64,000 nucleotides of DNA, from the NCBI GenBank assembly GCA_011316305.1, contig SAUG01000068.1, forward strand, positions 310,001-374,000, given 5' to 3'. The notes beneath the pieces are model-generated. The model saw nothing but the letters and a program-made list of their open reading frames with translations, had not been told where the DNA came from and did not search any database. Shown here one piece after another: positions 1 through 11,217 of the stretch. Source of the stretch: Rusavskia elegans. Its lineage: Eukaryota > Ascomycota > Lecanoromycetes > Teloschistales > Teloschistaceae. The translations under genes and the position numbers were made by a program. Numbering within the stretch: the first letter of the stretch is position 1; the number at the start of each line of letters is the position of its first letter.

Positions 1-1683
1 GCCCTCATGAGCGACCCCAAACTTCCTCCTTCGGCATCGACCCATCCAGAAGTGGTAACCTTGTTCCTGTTTGTACATCCGCTTCGCCAAGCTGCGGACA
101 AGGTTCAAACGCTCTCCAAGAAGATTCTGGATATGCAGCAACGGCGCCGAAGCTGGAGTCTGCAGCTACCGTCCTATCCATTGCACAAACAACTAAATCG
201 AACTAACGCTCAAGTACGACACGATCGTGGAGGCCTTACAGCAGGCTTTTACTTTCGCACCAAGATGCAGCTCGAACGAACTATGGGTGACCTGCAGAGC
301 CGTCCTTATGTTCCGTCAGGTCGCCAGGACGACGTCCCCGCTCCCGGTGGTTCGAGTACTAGTACCTCAGTACAGCCAAAGGCAACACATTCCTTGAGTA
401 AGTCAGCAGTGTCTGAGCAGAAAACATTTCGCTACAAGTCTTGGGAGCTCCTGCATCGCATGCAGGGTTTCGAATCTCGATTTGCTCTCAAGGTGGTACT
501 CGTAACAACACTGCTCTCCGTGCCAGCGTGGCTTGAGCAGAGCCGAGAATGGTGGAATGATTCTGAACTGTGGTGGACTGTTGTTACTGTATGGCTAATG
601 ACCCACCCCCGCGTCTCCGGCACTTTCCAAGACCTGGCAGCAAGACTGTTCTGCGTGGCCCTCGGCGCGGTATGGGGAGGCCTTGCATTCGCTGCTGGTG
701 ATGGAAATCCGTATGTGATGGCCGTCTTCGCAGTGGTCTTCATGATACCCATGATGCATCGCTACACTCAAAGTGCACATCCAAGATCAGGGCTTATCGG
801 ATGCATTAGTTTCGTTGTGATCTCGCTGGGTGCTGTTGCCGATGAAAATCGGCTTTCAACTACTACAATTGCATGGACTCGAGGTCTCGCTTTCGCGGTT
901 GGAATCTTTGCTTCAATCTTGACAAATTGGGTCATGTGGCCCTTCGTAGCTAGGCATGAGCTGAAGAAGTCCTTGGCGACGATGATGCTACATTTAGCCA
1001 TCCTTTACCGAAGCGTTGTCTCCAAGTACATCTACTACGCCGAGGAACAAGCACCCAGCGCTGGAGACATAGAAAGGTCCGAAATGCTTGAAGGAAGACT
1101 TCGAGAAGGGTTTGTCCGGATCAGACAGCTTTTGGAACTGACACGGCACGAAATCGTATGGCTTTTGCCCCTTATTCAGCGAGATCTTGGGGCTGATTCA
1201 GAGCAGCGCCTTAGAGCTCCCTTTGATCCTCTTCCATACAGCGCTCTCATTGAAGCTTGCGACCGCTTCTTCGAGCATCTGGTTGAAGTTCGTCAGTCCA
1301 GTCTCTATTTCCAACCCTCACTGCAAGTCAACACCCGTGGGGTCAATGACAGCCTCATACCATATCGACGAGATGCCGTAGCAGTCATTTTGATGAATCT
1401 CTATGTCTTGGCATCAGCTCTTCGAACTAACCAGCGGGTCCCACGATACATGCCATCGGCTGCCGCAGCTCGGAAGGTACTGATAGATCGAATGGAAGAA
1501 CTCGAGATCAACCAGACACAAGAGAATGAAACAAATGGACAAGAGGGAAGGCGGTGGGCAGATGTATATCGTTACGCATTTGCCTCGGCTTTAACAGATA
1601 TAGTGGAACAATTACAGCAGCTGCAGAGATACACCAAAGAGGTCACAGGTGAGGCAGGATTCGCAACGCTCCCCATGGAATGA
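1..1683 (+). CDS. FUSC / aromatic-acid-exporter-like membrane protein (C-terminal part, left-truncated)
   Basis: The reading frame is open to the left window edge, so the Met at position 7 is probably internal. About 558 residues are visible, against roughly 1,000 for full-length fungal members. A hydrophilic linker is followed at about residues 155-315 by a block of six hydrophobic segments, including the runs VVLVTTLLSVPAWL, LFCVALGAVWGGLAF and GIFASILTNWVMWPF. A long soluble C-terminal domain with heptad-like leucines follows and ends at a TGA. This layout fits the second membrane half plus cytosolic tail of fungal Bre4/DUF2421-type proteins related to bacterial fusaric-acid and aromatic-acid exporters. 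The substrate is unknown; yeast Bre4 affects brefeldin A sensitivity. No intron is needed in the visible part. The family is fairly sure, the function is inferred. Confidence 0.75.
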   Translation, partial: ALMSDPKLPPSASTHPEVVTLFLFVHPLRQAADKVQTLSKKILDMQQRRRSWSLQLPSYPLHKQLNRTNAQVRHDRGGLTAGFYFRTKMQLERTMGDLQSRPYVPSGRQDDVPAPGGSSTSTSVQPKATHSLSKSAVSEQKTFRYKSWELLHRMQGFESRFALKVVLVTTLLSVPAWLEQSREWWNDSELWWTVVTVWLMTHPRVSGTFQDLAARLFCVALGAVWGGLAFAAGDGNPYVMAVFAVVFMIPMMHRYTQSAHPRSGLIGCISFVVISLGAVADENRLSTTTIAWTRGLAFAVGIFASILTNWVMWPFVARHELKKSLATMMLHLAILYRSVVSKYIYYAEEQAPSAGDIERSEMLEGRLREGFVRIRQLLELTRHEIVWLLPLIQRDLGADSEQRLRAPFDPLPYSALIEACDRFFEHLVEVRQSSLYFQPSLQVNTRGVNDSLIPYRRDAVAVILMNLYVLASALRTNQRVPRYMPSAAAARKVLIDRMEELEINQTQENETNGQEGRRWADVYRYAFASALTDIVEQLQQLQRYTKEVTGEAGFATLPME

Positions 1684-2112
1684 AATTTTCAATCCGAAAT
1701 CGTCACCGTTCCGAAAGCACCGTAACAAAAGAAAGTCTCTTCTGAGACTTAGCCGGTCAAAACAAGTTTGGCAGAATACGCATCTGCCACGCTCCAAGGT
1801 GGTTTTTACATGCATGCAAGATCAGGTACTTATCCTCGGCAATCTCCGGAGATCCTCCGAGACTAACTTTTCCGAGACATATTATCTCTTGGCTACCCAA
1901 GTGCTGGCAAGCTTGCGGCGCCTCCCAGCCGAGGTAGCCATGCCGACTTTCATACACTCTGCTTATTATCGTACTGTTGCTTCTGGAGCACATTGATCGA
2001 CTGACAATGGTCTACTTCCAAGAGTCGATCCCGTTACCTTCACAAAGATGAAAGATTCCGCCAGCAAGTCTGGTTCCAGACGATAAATTCCATTGAAGCC
2101 GTTTGGCGGGAC
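1684..2112. other. Intergenic spacer between the FUSC-like gene and the Hem25-like gene
   Basis: I see no coding signal. Short open frames here have no family resemblance and overlap on both strands. It presumably holds the 3' end of the left gene and the promoter of the carrier gene. Confidence 0.5.
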
Positions 2113-3146
2113 ATGTCCAATGATAGACCAGCACGAGCGTCATCTTGTAAGCTCCGTCTTATTCAGCACAGACGACCAGAACACATACTGACCACTTCAC
2201 AGCATTCCACTTCATCGCTGGCCTGGGTACCGGTATCATCTCTGCCTCTCTCCTTCAACCCGTCGACCTTCTTAAGACCCGCGTCCAACAAGCCCACTCC
2301 ACCTCCCTTCTCTCCACGTTCCGCGACATCACCCGTGGGCCTAATTCCCTCCGCCAACTCTGGCGCGGCACTCTCCCATCCGTCATCCGCACAGGCTTCG
2401 GCTCCGCCCTTTACTTCTCCACACTGAACGCTCTCCGCCAACATGTCTTCCGATCCAATCTTCTCCCATCCACCGGCGTCGTCTCCATGTCACCAAATGC
2501 CGCTCGATCCACTTCGTCGTCTTCGCTACCACAACTGTCGAACCTGGCGAACCTCACTACGGGTGCCATAGCCCGGGCCTCGGCGGGATTGATTATGATG
2601 CCTGTCACTGTAATCAAAGTCCGTTATGAATCCAATCTCTACTCTTATCAGTCCCTCGTGGGTGCTGGGTCAGCAATATTCAAGAATGAAGGCATCAAAG
2701 GCTTCTTTGCGGGCTTCGGAGCAACTGCTTTACGAGATGCGCCGTATGCTGGACTTTATGTATTGTTCTACGAGCAATCGAAACGGCATCTAAGTCAAGT
2801 GAAAGAAGCAACCGCTGCCGGCGACGCGCTGTTGAAGGACATGAGGAGTGGTTCAGCACTCTCCATCAACTTCGTCTCTGGTGTACTGGCCGCTGGACTT
2901 GCGACCGCAATCACGAACCCTTTCGATGCAATCAAGACCCGGTTGCAATTGATGCCAGGGAAATATGCGAACATGGTACAGGCCAGCCGACACATGGTCG
3001 GCGAAGAAGGATTTCGAAGTCTCTTCGATGGGTTAGCATTGAGAGCGGGAAGAAAAGCACTCAGCTCAGCACTAGCATGGACTGTATATGAGGAGTTGGT
3101 CAGACGAGCGGAAACGAAGTGGGCCGAGACGGAGGGAACTCTGTGA
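2113..3146 (+). CDS. HEM25: Mitochondrial glycine carrier, Hem25/SLC25A38 type
   Basis: Two exons, 2113..2146 and 2203..3146, give 325 aa. The 56 bp intron starts GTAAG and ends CACAG, with CTGAC as branch point. The splice joins a short N-terminus directly to [10 protein letters not shown] and the first carrier signature [11 protein letters not shown]. Signature two ([11 protein letters not shown]) and three ([11 protein letters not shown]) follow, giving the three-fold mitochondrial carrier repeat with six membrane helices. The pattern FHF-AGL, the serine-rich loop after repeat one and the length match SLC25A38/Hem25, which brings glycine into mitochondria for 5-aminolevulinate and heme synthesis. 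It sits 290 bp upstream of the Opi3-like gene on the same strand. The carrier superfamily is certain and the Hem25 subfamily very likely. Confidence 0.92.
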
Positions 3147-3435
3147 TGTTTGTGATCTATTGTACATCATGTGGGTTGTACATTGGACAATTGTCAAATT
3201 TTCGAGATACCCCTATTAGCGAGGCAGTGTTACAAAAGAATGGATGGATATGCATACCGTCGAATCCACGAAGTTGATACTTTACATGCATGAGACGAAA
3301 GTAAGGACTGTCAGTCCCGACCTCGAATTCGACATTGGAATTCCCTATGACGTCAGGGGTGTATCAATTTCTACTTTGCTCAAGCAAGAGATCCCGCAAC
3401 ACGACCAAGTACCCATTGACAAACACCACCTCAAC

Positions 3436-4479
3436 ATGTCGCGATACCTCACATCCAATCCGAGTCTCATAGACTTCAATCAAAGATCCCTCTACAGTAA
3501 AACCCCAATCATCTCCCTACACCCCTACCAACAAGCTGATGCCCCACACCCACAGTCTCCGCGCTCGCAATCGCATTCAACCCAACCTTCTGGAAGTAAG
3601 TCGCAAGACCACCCAAGCAAAACCTTCCCGTAACTCTGCTAATACTACTCCAGCACCGTCGCACGCCGAGGTAGCTACCTCTCACCCCATCCACCATAAG
3701 TCCAAGACTTAGACAATCATCTAAATCCGCAGAATACCACCACAAAACCCTCACCCGCCTCTTCAATGGCAACTCCCAACGAGCCTGCTACGCCCTCGCC
3801 CTCACAATCTTCTCCCTAGGTCTCTTCCGCGATGCCCTGTCCGTTCCTCCTCCCTCCCTCCCTCCCTCCCTCCCTCCCTCACCTCCCTATTCTCCCCAAC
3901 CCATCTAACCTAGACACACACACACAGATACGAACGCGCCCTCCGCTCCCAACCCACCCATCCCTTCCTCCAACAGCCATTAGTCCCCTACATCGCCTAC
4001 ACGCTCATCCTGATGGGCAACATCCTCGTGCTGACCAGTACCTGGGCGCTCGGCATCACGGGCACGTATCTGGGCGATTATTTCGGCATCCTGATGGATG
4101 AGCCCGTGACGAGTTTCCCGTTCAATGTCACGGGCGCGCCCATGTATTATGGGAGTACGATGAGTTTTTTGGGGACAGCGTTGCTGTATGCGCGTCCTGC
4201 TGGGGTGGTGTTGATGATGGAGGTGTTGGTGGTTTATTGGGTTGCGTTGGCGTTTGAGGAGTAAGTCGTCTTCTTCTTGTTCTTCCTTCTTCTTGTTCTT
4301 TGGTTGCGCGTTGCGGGGAGAGAGGGGAGCCAGGAGTTGATTGATTCAAAAGGGGGGAAATCATTGGGGAGGAAATGGGAGGTGGTGAACAAACGCTGAC
4401 TTGTGGTTATAGTCCGTTTACGAGCGAGATCTATGCGAAGAGGGATCGTGAGAGGAGGGCTGGGAAGAAAACGGAGTGA
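3436..4479 (+). CDS. OPI3: Phosphatidyl-N-methylethanolamine N-methyltransferase, Opi3 type
   Basis: Six exons (3436..3496, 3556..3595, 3654..3670, 3733..3838, 3928..4260, 4413..4479) give 207 aa, the usual Opi3 length (yeast 206). All introns are GT...AG and keep frame. Exon 3 is only 17 bp and restores the conserved NTVARREYH. The C-terminal half carries the class III phospholipid methyltransferase core: GITGTYLGDYFGILMDE, FPFNV, a GSTMSFLGTALLYARPAG stretch that binds S-adenosylmethionine and lipid, and FTSEIYAKRDRER. The enzyme performs the last two methylations from phosphatidylethanolamine to phosphatidylcholine in the ER membrane. Intron 4 contains a CCCT microsatellite and a CA run. 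It converges on the Rxt2-like gene with 235 bp between stops. Confidence 0.95.
3839..3927 (+). repeat. Microsatellites inside OPI3 intron 4: (CCCT)n then (CA)n
   Basis: About 35 bp of near-perfect TCCC/CCCT repeat starting near 3846 is followed by a short CA run just before the acceptor. The 89 bp intron has a weak donor, GTCCGT, so the pyrimidine-rich repeat lies inside a functional intron. Confidence 0.85.
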
Positions 4480-4714
4480 GCGGACATGGCATCAGTGCAA
4501 GTGATTCAACATCATGAAGGATATTGTCCGTGTCAAGTTGAGCCCACAAGGTTGAGCGGGAATGTACGGCGAATTAGCGACATGATTTGTGATGATAACA
4601 ATACCCAAAAGTAAATTTATGAACACCAATACATGATTATTTGAATAACTGCAGCCAGCAGGGTATCGCAGCATCAAGATAAGTTCTACATTGATCACAC
4701 TCATGCCCCGAGCC

Positions 4715-6479
4715 TCACGCTCGCCTCCCCCTAGTCTTCTTATGCTGCGTCCCAACATCATCTTCATCCTCATCATGCCCCTTCCTCAAATCCTCTTCCA
4801 AGCCCCACTCCTCCTTATCATACCAATCCTCCCCATCACTCATCTCCCCAAGATGTCCCTCCGCCTTACAAGAATCCAGCACATTCTTCTTCATCCGCTG
4901 CGCCTTCAAAAAGCCGTCGTAAAGCTTCTCCATGCCGCGACATACCTCTTCCTGTTTCTGAACATAGGACATCAGGATACGGCGCGTGGATTGGGCTTCG
5001 TCCGGAGGCAGCCCAAAATCTCGATCTGGGCAGGCGCCGCTGGGCATGAGGAATAGGGGGTGTATTGAAGGTAGTAATGAGGAAGCGATGGATGGCGATC
5101 GTGTTCGGGAGGATATTGTGTTTTCGGAGGAGACGGCCTGGGCTTGGGCGCGGGTTGTCATTCGATGCGGCATGGGCTGGAGGCCGTTGCTGGTGGCTTC
5201 TGGCCCTTCAGCATCTCCCATGATGACATCTTCTTTGGCGTCTAGTGAGACCGCCTCGGGATCCTTTTGAGTTTCTTCGTTTGGTGGACTGCGCTTCGTT
5301 TCCGTCTCTTGGATTTGCTCAGTTGGGTTTGAGTAAGTCTCATTAGTTTCGACTATTCCATCCCTTGCGACTGCTTCCGATTCTGCTCCTAATGTGGCAT
5401 TTTCATCAGTCATGCATTTGTTATTCTTAGCGGTGAGCTTCGGAAGTTCAAGAGGTAATGCATCATGATTCTCAGACTGTGGTAGCTGTCCGGTGGCCGT
5501 AATCCCAGAGATTTCAAAGTCTTGTCTGACTGTAGTATCGCCATGCCCATCAAATGTTGTGTGGTTAATTTCTTCGTGGTGCTCCATCCCACTAGGTTTA
5601 TCCGACAGAGCTGTAGGTTCTATCATAGTTGAGATAGGCTGGCCACGGTCCGCTTGTGCTAGCGAAGTTACTACATCACTTTCGCCTTCTGTATTTCGAT
5701 CCCGAGCCGGGGCTGCGGTGGGACTTCTTTCCGCGGTGTCCTCGAACTGCAATATAGTCGTAGTAAGGCCATTCCCGTCGTCCTTGCTTTGTGTAAGTTT
5801 CGACGATGGGCGTAGACGGATGCATTCTTCGAAGACTTTACTTGTATCGAATATCATGTCGTCCACTTCTGAAACGAGCGAGCCACAAGGTGTCCAAGTG
5901 TCGTCTCCACGCAGTTTCGTGAGTATTTGTTTTACTCCCCGAATGACATTTCTTTCACGCTGGAGCATCTCGCATGCCTCTTGCGTCATGTTGCCGAGCA
6001 TTGGTGCTACATAAGGGACTGATAACGATGGATGTGTTGGGAGATCCGCGGCAGAGGTCAATGGTGCAAGAAGCTCTGAGAGTCACGATATTAGTACACC
6101 ACCAAAACTCCAGACTAGGAACGGTACCATGCAAGAGCACTCCACTATATGGATCCTCTTCTGCCGCTGCGGCATCCGCCTCCTCATCTTCTTCATCATC
6201 TTCTAATCGATAGCCGTTGACGTCGTAACGTTTGGGATTCCGTGAAATGACGTTTCGATAATATCCTGCATGTTCAATCCTCTGTCGAACAGGAAGAATC
6301 AGTTGAATGCACAATGAGGTGAAAGCTGTGCAGTAAACCCTTTTGTACGCCTTTGGTCCATTCGGCCGGTCTAGCTGTCCTTCTTGGACGTATCGCGCTT
6401 TTCGTTTTAATTTGTTGCCGCGATTGGTGCAGCGATCGATTGAGTCTCCTGAATCGGAGGCTGGGAGTGTTGAGACCAT
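4715..6479 (-). CDS. RXT2: Rxt2-like subunit of the Rpd3L histone deacetylase complex
   Basis: Three exons on the minus strand (6479..6339, 6281..6128, 6075..4715) give 551 aa. Intron 1 is 57 bp, in frame, with donor GTTTAC; its removal joins KAYKR to RIEHAGYYRNVISRNP. Intron 2 starts GTACCG and ends CTCAG, restoring HELLAPLTSAADLPTHP. The first 170 residues match the RXT2 N-terminal domain: NRGNKLKRKARYV, an acidic EDDEEDEEADAAAAEEDPY run, and a helical part ending in a WTPCGSL motif. The long middle is Ser/Thr/Glu-rich and probably disordered; the C-terminus (DEAQSTRRILMSYVQKQEEV) is again conserved in fungal homologs. Rxt2 belongs to the large Rpd3 complex that represses transcription by deacetylating histones. 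ATG 6479 is the first in-frame Met after an upstream stop. Confidence 0.9.
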
Positions 6480-6805
6480 GTCAGGCGAGACGAACTCATT
6501 TGTCAAGTGAGATCAGGAACGTACAGTAATTATAGCTCGAAATGGTCCTTTTCATGCCAGCAATAGTGTCTGCAATCAACGCAGCTTGAGTGGTCATGTT
6601 GTGGGATGATTGCGATCGCGGCTTTGATGAATCGAGGGCTTGGTAAGAAATAGCACCAGACAGTGGTAGCCGCGAACTGATTTGACGGTGTTTGCGTCCA
6701 CAATTCTGGATTCAATGTGTGTAGAAAATGTGCAAGCAGAAGAATCACGAAAGGCAGCGAACGGAAAGGACATTCGAAATCGAGGCGGCAGAATGAAGTC
6801 AATCG
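6480..6805. other. Promoter-side spacer of the RXT2-like gene
   Basis: I see no gene. A 90-codon minus-strand frame has no family resemblance. The right end (6798-6805) is the left copy of the MITE target-site duplication. Confidence 0.5.
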
Positions 6806-7487
6806 TTGCCTCAGCTCTCAGACCTGCACGCGCCAGAATTTGGGGAAGGGCTATATTTCACCAAAGCTAGTAGGTCCCGCTAGCTCTATATAGTTAAGGG
6901 GTAAAATTCTGGCGGTCGCAGGTCTGAGTTTAATATTCTAAAAACCAGCTAGCTTTATACTCGTAATTTTACGAAAATCGTATTTCGTCGTCGCTTTAAC
7001 GAGGGGTTTATCTCGAGATATCTCCTCCGAAAACTATCGTCGGGGCTAGATTTCTTAAAGATTTCGCCCCGACGGCTGGTTTTAGAAGAGAATCCTCGAG
7101 ATAAACCCTTCGTAGAAGTAACGACGAAATATAACTTTCGTAAAATCTATAGATCGTAAACCCTTTAAAAGCTGTTCTTCGTCGTCCTTAAGATAAAAGG
7201 TTTATCTCGAGGATTCTCTTCTAAAACCAGCTGTCGGGGCGAGATTCTTAAGAAATCTAGCCCCGACGATAGTTTTCGGAGGAAATATCTCGAGATAAAC
7301 CCCTTATTAAAGCGACGACGAAGAATAACTTTTCGTTGTCTCGACGAATATAAAGCTAGCTTAGACTAATTAAATTAATCTCAGACCTCCTACGGAGGAG
7401 TACTAGTAGCAACGCTAGCCTTTTAGTGTATTTTTTTATTACTACCACCACAGTACTCCTCCGTAGGAGGTCTGAGGACTGAGGCAA
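6806..7487. mobile_element. hAT-like foldback MITE with three stem-loops and 8 bp target-site duplication
   Basis: The element is 682 bp long. Its ends are inverted: left TTGCCTCAGCTCTCAGACCT, right the reverse complement of TTGCCTCAGTCCTCAGACCT, with two mismatches in 20. Both sides are flanked by GTCAATCG (6798-6805 and 7488-7495), a perfect 8 bp duplication typical of hAT transposons. Three long inverted repeats lie inside: 6817-6840 with 6905-6928, a central palindrome with arms about 6984-7126 and 7174-7328, and 7380-7404 with 7452-7476. The central arms carry their own nested palindrome (TTTATCTCGAG...CTCGAGATAAA). There is no open frame, so it is non-autonomous. The superfamily rests on TSD length only. 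Confidence 0.88.
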
Positions 7488-9542
7488 GTCAATCGGGCGA
7501 AGGCGGTCAAGCTACGGATAGGTAGGCGGTGAACTCTACTTTGTAACGGGGGGGCAGAAACCAGCTGATCAGCCCTGTGTCATCTTGGCAGATCTGGTCG
7601 GCAATTAAGGTTCATGCCGACCCCTCGGACACTACTCTAAGCGAGAGCCTCACCTGCCAGTGAACTTCTCATCCTTGCATCCGGTCAACTTCATGAAGCT
7701 ATGAAGCTACCTCTGTTACATCGTCTACCGCAGCTAACGACGACGATAGACAAGTGAATCCAGGAACCGATAAGTTTCCTTTGAGCCCTCTACCAGCTTT
7801 ACATGATTCCTCGACATGGTATCCTTCTCAGCAAGTTTCGATACTGGCAAGCCGACCGAAGATCAGAATCAGAGAGCTGACTAAAATCTCACAAGGCCAA
7901 TCACGGGGCTAAAACTTCTACCGTACTTCATCGGAGGATGAATGAAGAAGCCGCATTCGAAGGTGAATAATGCATTCCTCAAGATTTACCCTGCGGCCCA
8001 TTCCGGTGGGACGCCAAGAGCGATTGCCATCCTTCCTGGCAGGCAATGATGAGGTGCATAGAGATTGCTGATTTTTGTCCATGTATTATGCGTACTGTTG
8101 GACCTTTGTAGATGTGCCGCTGTGCAGGAACAGACACATTGACAACAAGATAATCCTTTCATCCAGAGAAGCAGGAGAGATGTCCAAACAGCGTTGCGCC
8201 AGGAAGCCGGCTGGCTGCAGCGACTACGCCTCTCCACCTTGTCTCGCTCACGGGAGACGGCTGCCCAAATGATTGGCAGGTTTACCGCCATTTCAAGGTT
8301 GGACCAAATTCTCCGATCTTGCTTTCGTGCCTTCATCTTCACTCTGTTGCTTGCAGATTAAGGGAGGCAGACTGTCTAGTCCGTTCTCTAGCCGGACTTC
8401 GCATTTGGAATGCAAGGCCGCCGGCTGTCCGCTAACGGCAATACTTTACCCCATCTTTTCGCTTATCTCGTGATAATATCCACGATCACGGGCACTTCAT
8501 CTTCATTGGCCCCGATCCTCCCAATCCGTCCAAGTCTGCTCCAGATAAACCATCTTCCGCGAACAGATGGGAACCGCCCTGGCCGGTCTTGGCCTCTGCG
8601 TGCTCGAGCGAGACTCGATGATGGATGGTGTCATGAATCTAGCGTCCGGCTAGCAGAGCAAGCCGCCGTCTGTCTGCATTCATCTTTCTGCTCCGCTCCG
8701 TTGATAGTTGGTTGCTGCACTGCTCACCGCTGCATGCATTCGACTCGCTTCTCTATACCTTCAGCGTGCCCGACCACTGATGCTGCGGTTGCTTGACTTC
8801 TGTTAGACATGGGATGACCATGTCTTCGTTCTCTGTTCCTGTCTGAATACACTTTTTATCTTCTTGTAGCATCTGTCAGAATCTTGTACCAATCATTGAA
8901 ACTGCTCGCCAAGCCTGGACGCTCGTTGGCTTCTCACCACAAAGGAGCAGCATCCCGGACGTCAAGCCTCATACACACTTCCAGCCATCTGGCCACCCTG
9001 CTTCCCAGACAAAGGACTCCTGCTATTTCTGGCCGCTTTTGTCGATGCATTGACCCCAAACTCACCTCTCCACAACTTGGCCAACCAGAATTCAACCGCC
9101 TGGGCAGTTTTCTGGAAGCAGCCAAGTGGGACGTCCTGTATCCCGGGTATCCGCAATTGGCTTGTCTCCAGGCATGCTCTGATCAAAGTCAGTTACCCCA
9201 TCAAGAGCAAACCGTTCCTCCTCTTCCCGTGTTGCAGATGGCCATTATACATCTCTTGATATAGTCCAGGTCCGAAGCAATTTCCATGGCTGAAGAATCC
9301 TTCTAGAAGCACGTTCGCATCGACTTCAGGAGAAGACATCGGTTTCACACATCAACTGGTTGTTTCCCTGACAATATTTTCGGTAACGCAAGAGGTTATC
9401 TTTCACAAAGAGACTATTCTCACCTTGGCTTCATCCATCGCCGGACAAGAAGACCACTCGCCAGAGGTAGCACATACCTTTCCTCAGAGTGAATTGAACT
9501 TCAGCGACATACCTTCGATTATACTCTAGGCACAGAGCTATC
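7488..9542. other. Long (2 kb) upstream region of the HMG-box gene
   Basis: No convincing coding region. The open frames of 60-130 codons overlap each other on both strands and contain no recognisable domain. The stretch 8880-9540 probably holds leader sequence of the HMG-box mRNA. An unusually long upstream region is common for developmental regulators. Confidence 0.5.
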
Positions 9543-11217
9543 ATGCCCGAATCCAAACCTCCATCACCGCCTCCAAGCGCGACGGCAAGCCAGGGATTTG
9601 ACGATGGGTTCCGCCAGCTTGTACACCACAACGCTGGCACATCCTATCAGCCAGGTTCATATCAAGTGGAGAGCACACCTTACTTGCAGTCGGCGCCCAC
9701 AACCTCCTACAACAGTCCGGAGCCTCGCCACATGTTGCTCGATCATTACAGCCATCGCTACTTCCAGACTGGTCCTACTTACCAGGATGGCCTGCAATAT
9801 GGATTGCACGAGGTAAATGGCGAGACTCATCGAATACGAATCGCCCGCTAACACCGGCTATAGCCCGGCCAAGGAGTCATGATGTACCCCAACCCGCCGA
9901 GCGGTTATCAAGCTTTGACACCGGCGCAGACCAATGTAAGCAGTCTTGTCGCAGCGCTCGAGGAAGGTCACTGACGACAGTCCTACGCAGTACGCGACCA
10001 CCCCCTATCAGTTCAGCTCTCCACCCACACCAGAGATCTCAGATCACGGCGAAAGAAACAGGCGAACAAGAAACGTTCGGTCAGCGCAACCCAACGGCTC
10101 ACCATCACTCTGCGATGGTTCAGAAGCTTCTGAATCACCCAGACCCAAGAGACCAGTCAAGAAGTCCAAAACAGATGCAGTGAGCGAGGCATCCATCAAA
10201 GCTCCATTGAGTCAACTATGCCTGGATGTCCCGGTTGTCGATGTGTACAGCAAAGTGAATCGTTCCATAGAAGAAAGACAAGAGGAAGCTCGCCGGGACA
10301 ACAAGATCAAGCGACCCAGCAACTCTTTCATGCTCTACCGGTCGGCGTATGGTGACAGGGTCAAAGCACTATACCCACAGAACAATCATCAGATCATCTC
10401 GAGGATATGTGGTGCTAGCTGGAAGATGGAGACGGCGGAAGTCACGGAACAGTTCAAGTTGTACTACGAAATGGAAAAGGAGAATCATGCCAAAGCACAT
10501 CCGACCTACAAGTTCTCGCCAGCAAAGTCATCGCCAAGCCGAAAACGGAGGGGCACTGCTGACACGTCCGATGAAGAGGAGATTGGAAGCGAGCTGGGCG
10601 ACTTCGATGCCGAGTACAGACCACGAAGGGGCCGACGATCAAGACCGATCAAAACGCCTAGGACTGGAACGCCAACAAGCTATCCGAACCATCCAAGTGT
10701 AAACAACTATCAGCCATATATGGTCCCGAATATGGCCTATGCCAACCAGTCGACTTGGCAGTACAGTAATCCTGGAAAACCAATGCCGAAACCAATGAAC
10801 GGTTCGCTTGATGATCGTTACTGGCAAACAACGATCCAGCAGAGGGCGCCTAACGTAGAAGACGTCTTTGTACATCGACTCGTTGAGGCACAAACGCAAG
10901 TCCCGACATCGTCAGCATTGATCGGACTTCCCGGTGGCTCACATGAGGAGCTTCTCGGAGTCGACTCCACGGCCAACAGTCCTTCTCCGCAAGTCGACCC
11001 ACTCTTGCTCAACTATGACGCAAGTCTTGAAGGACATGCGGGCGACTTTGCCAACAGCCAGGAGTTTCAGGATTTTGACCATCAAGGACTTTACGATGGT
11101 GGTCTGCAGGGCAGTGGACAGGCTGGTGTACAGCACTACCCGTCGGCACTTGACTCCTGGAAGGAAGAGGGTAACGGTGGAGAGTTTATTGGAAAGAATG
11201 ACTTCGATTGGCTGTAA
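9543..11217 (+). CDS. HMG-box transcription factor, Ste11-like (MATA_HMG type)
   Basis: Three exons (9543..9812, 9864..9935, 9991..11217) give 522 aa. Both introns are about 50 bp, phase 0, with donors GTAAAT and GTAAGC. A single HMG box spans about residues 219-290: IKRPSNSFMLYRSAYGD, then NNHQIISRICGASWKME and a KAHPTYKFSP tail. The NNHQ-ISRI-G--W signature is closer to fission yeast Ste11 and related ascomycete HMG regulators of sexual development than to MAT1-2-1 itself. A basic patch (SPSRKRRG) and an RRGRRSRPIK segment follow and may be nuclear signals. The rest is Pro/Ser/Gln-rich. The HMG domain is certain; a role in mating or conidiation is an inference from the family. Confidence 0.9.

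Noticed and set aside
5493..6014. Plus-strand 173-codon frame
   Set aside because: Antisense shadow of the RXT2-like coding exon.
7986..9264. Open frames of 118-128 codons between the MITE and the HMG-box gene
   Set aside because: They overlap one another on both strands, have no domain or coding bias I can recognise, and fit a long regulatory/leader region.
9543..11217. HMG-box gene as the MAT1-2-1 mating-type gene
   Set aside because: The box carries the NNHQxISRIxG pattern of Ste11-type regulators, and the usual mating-locus neighbours are absent.
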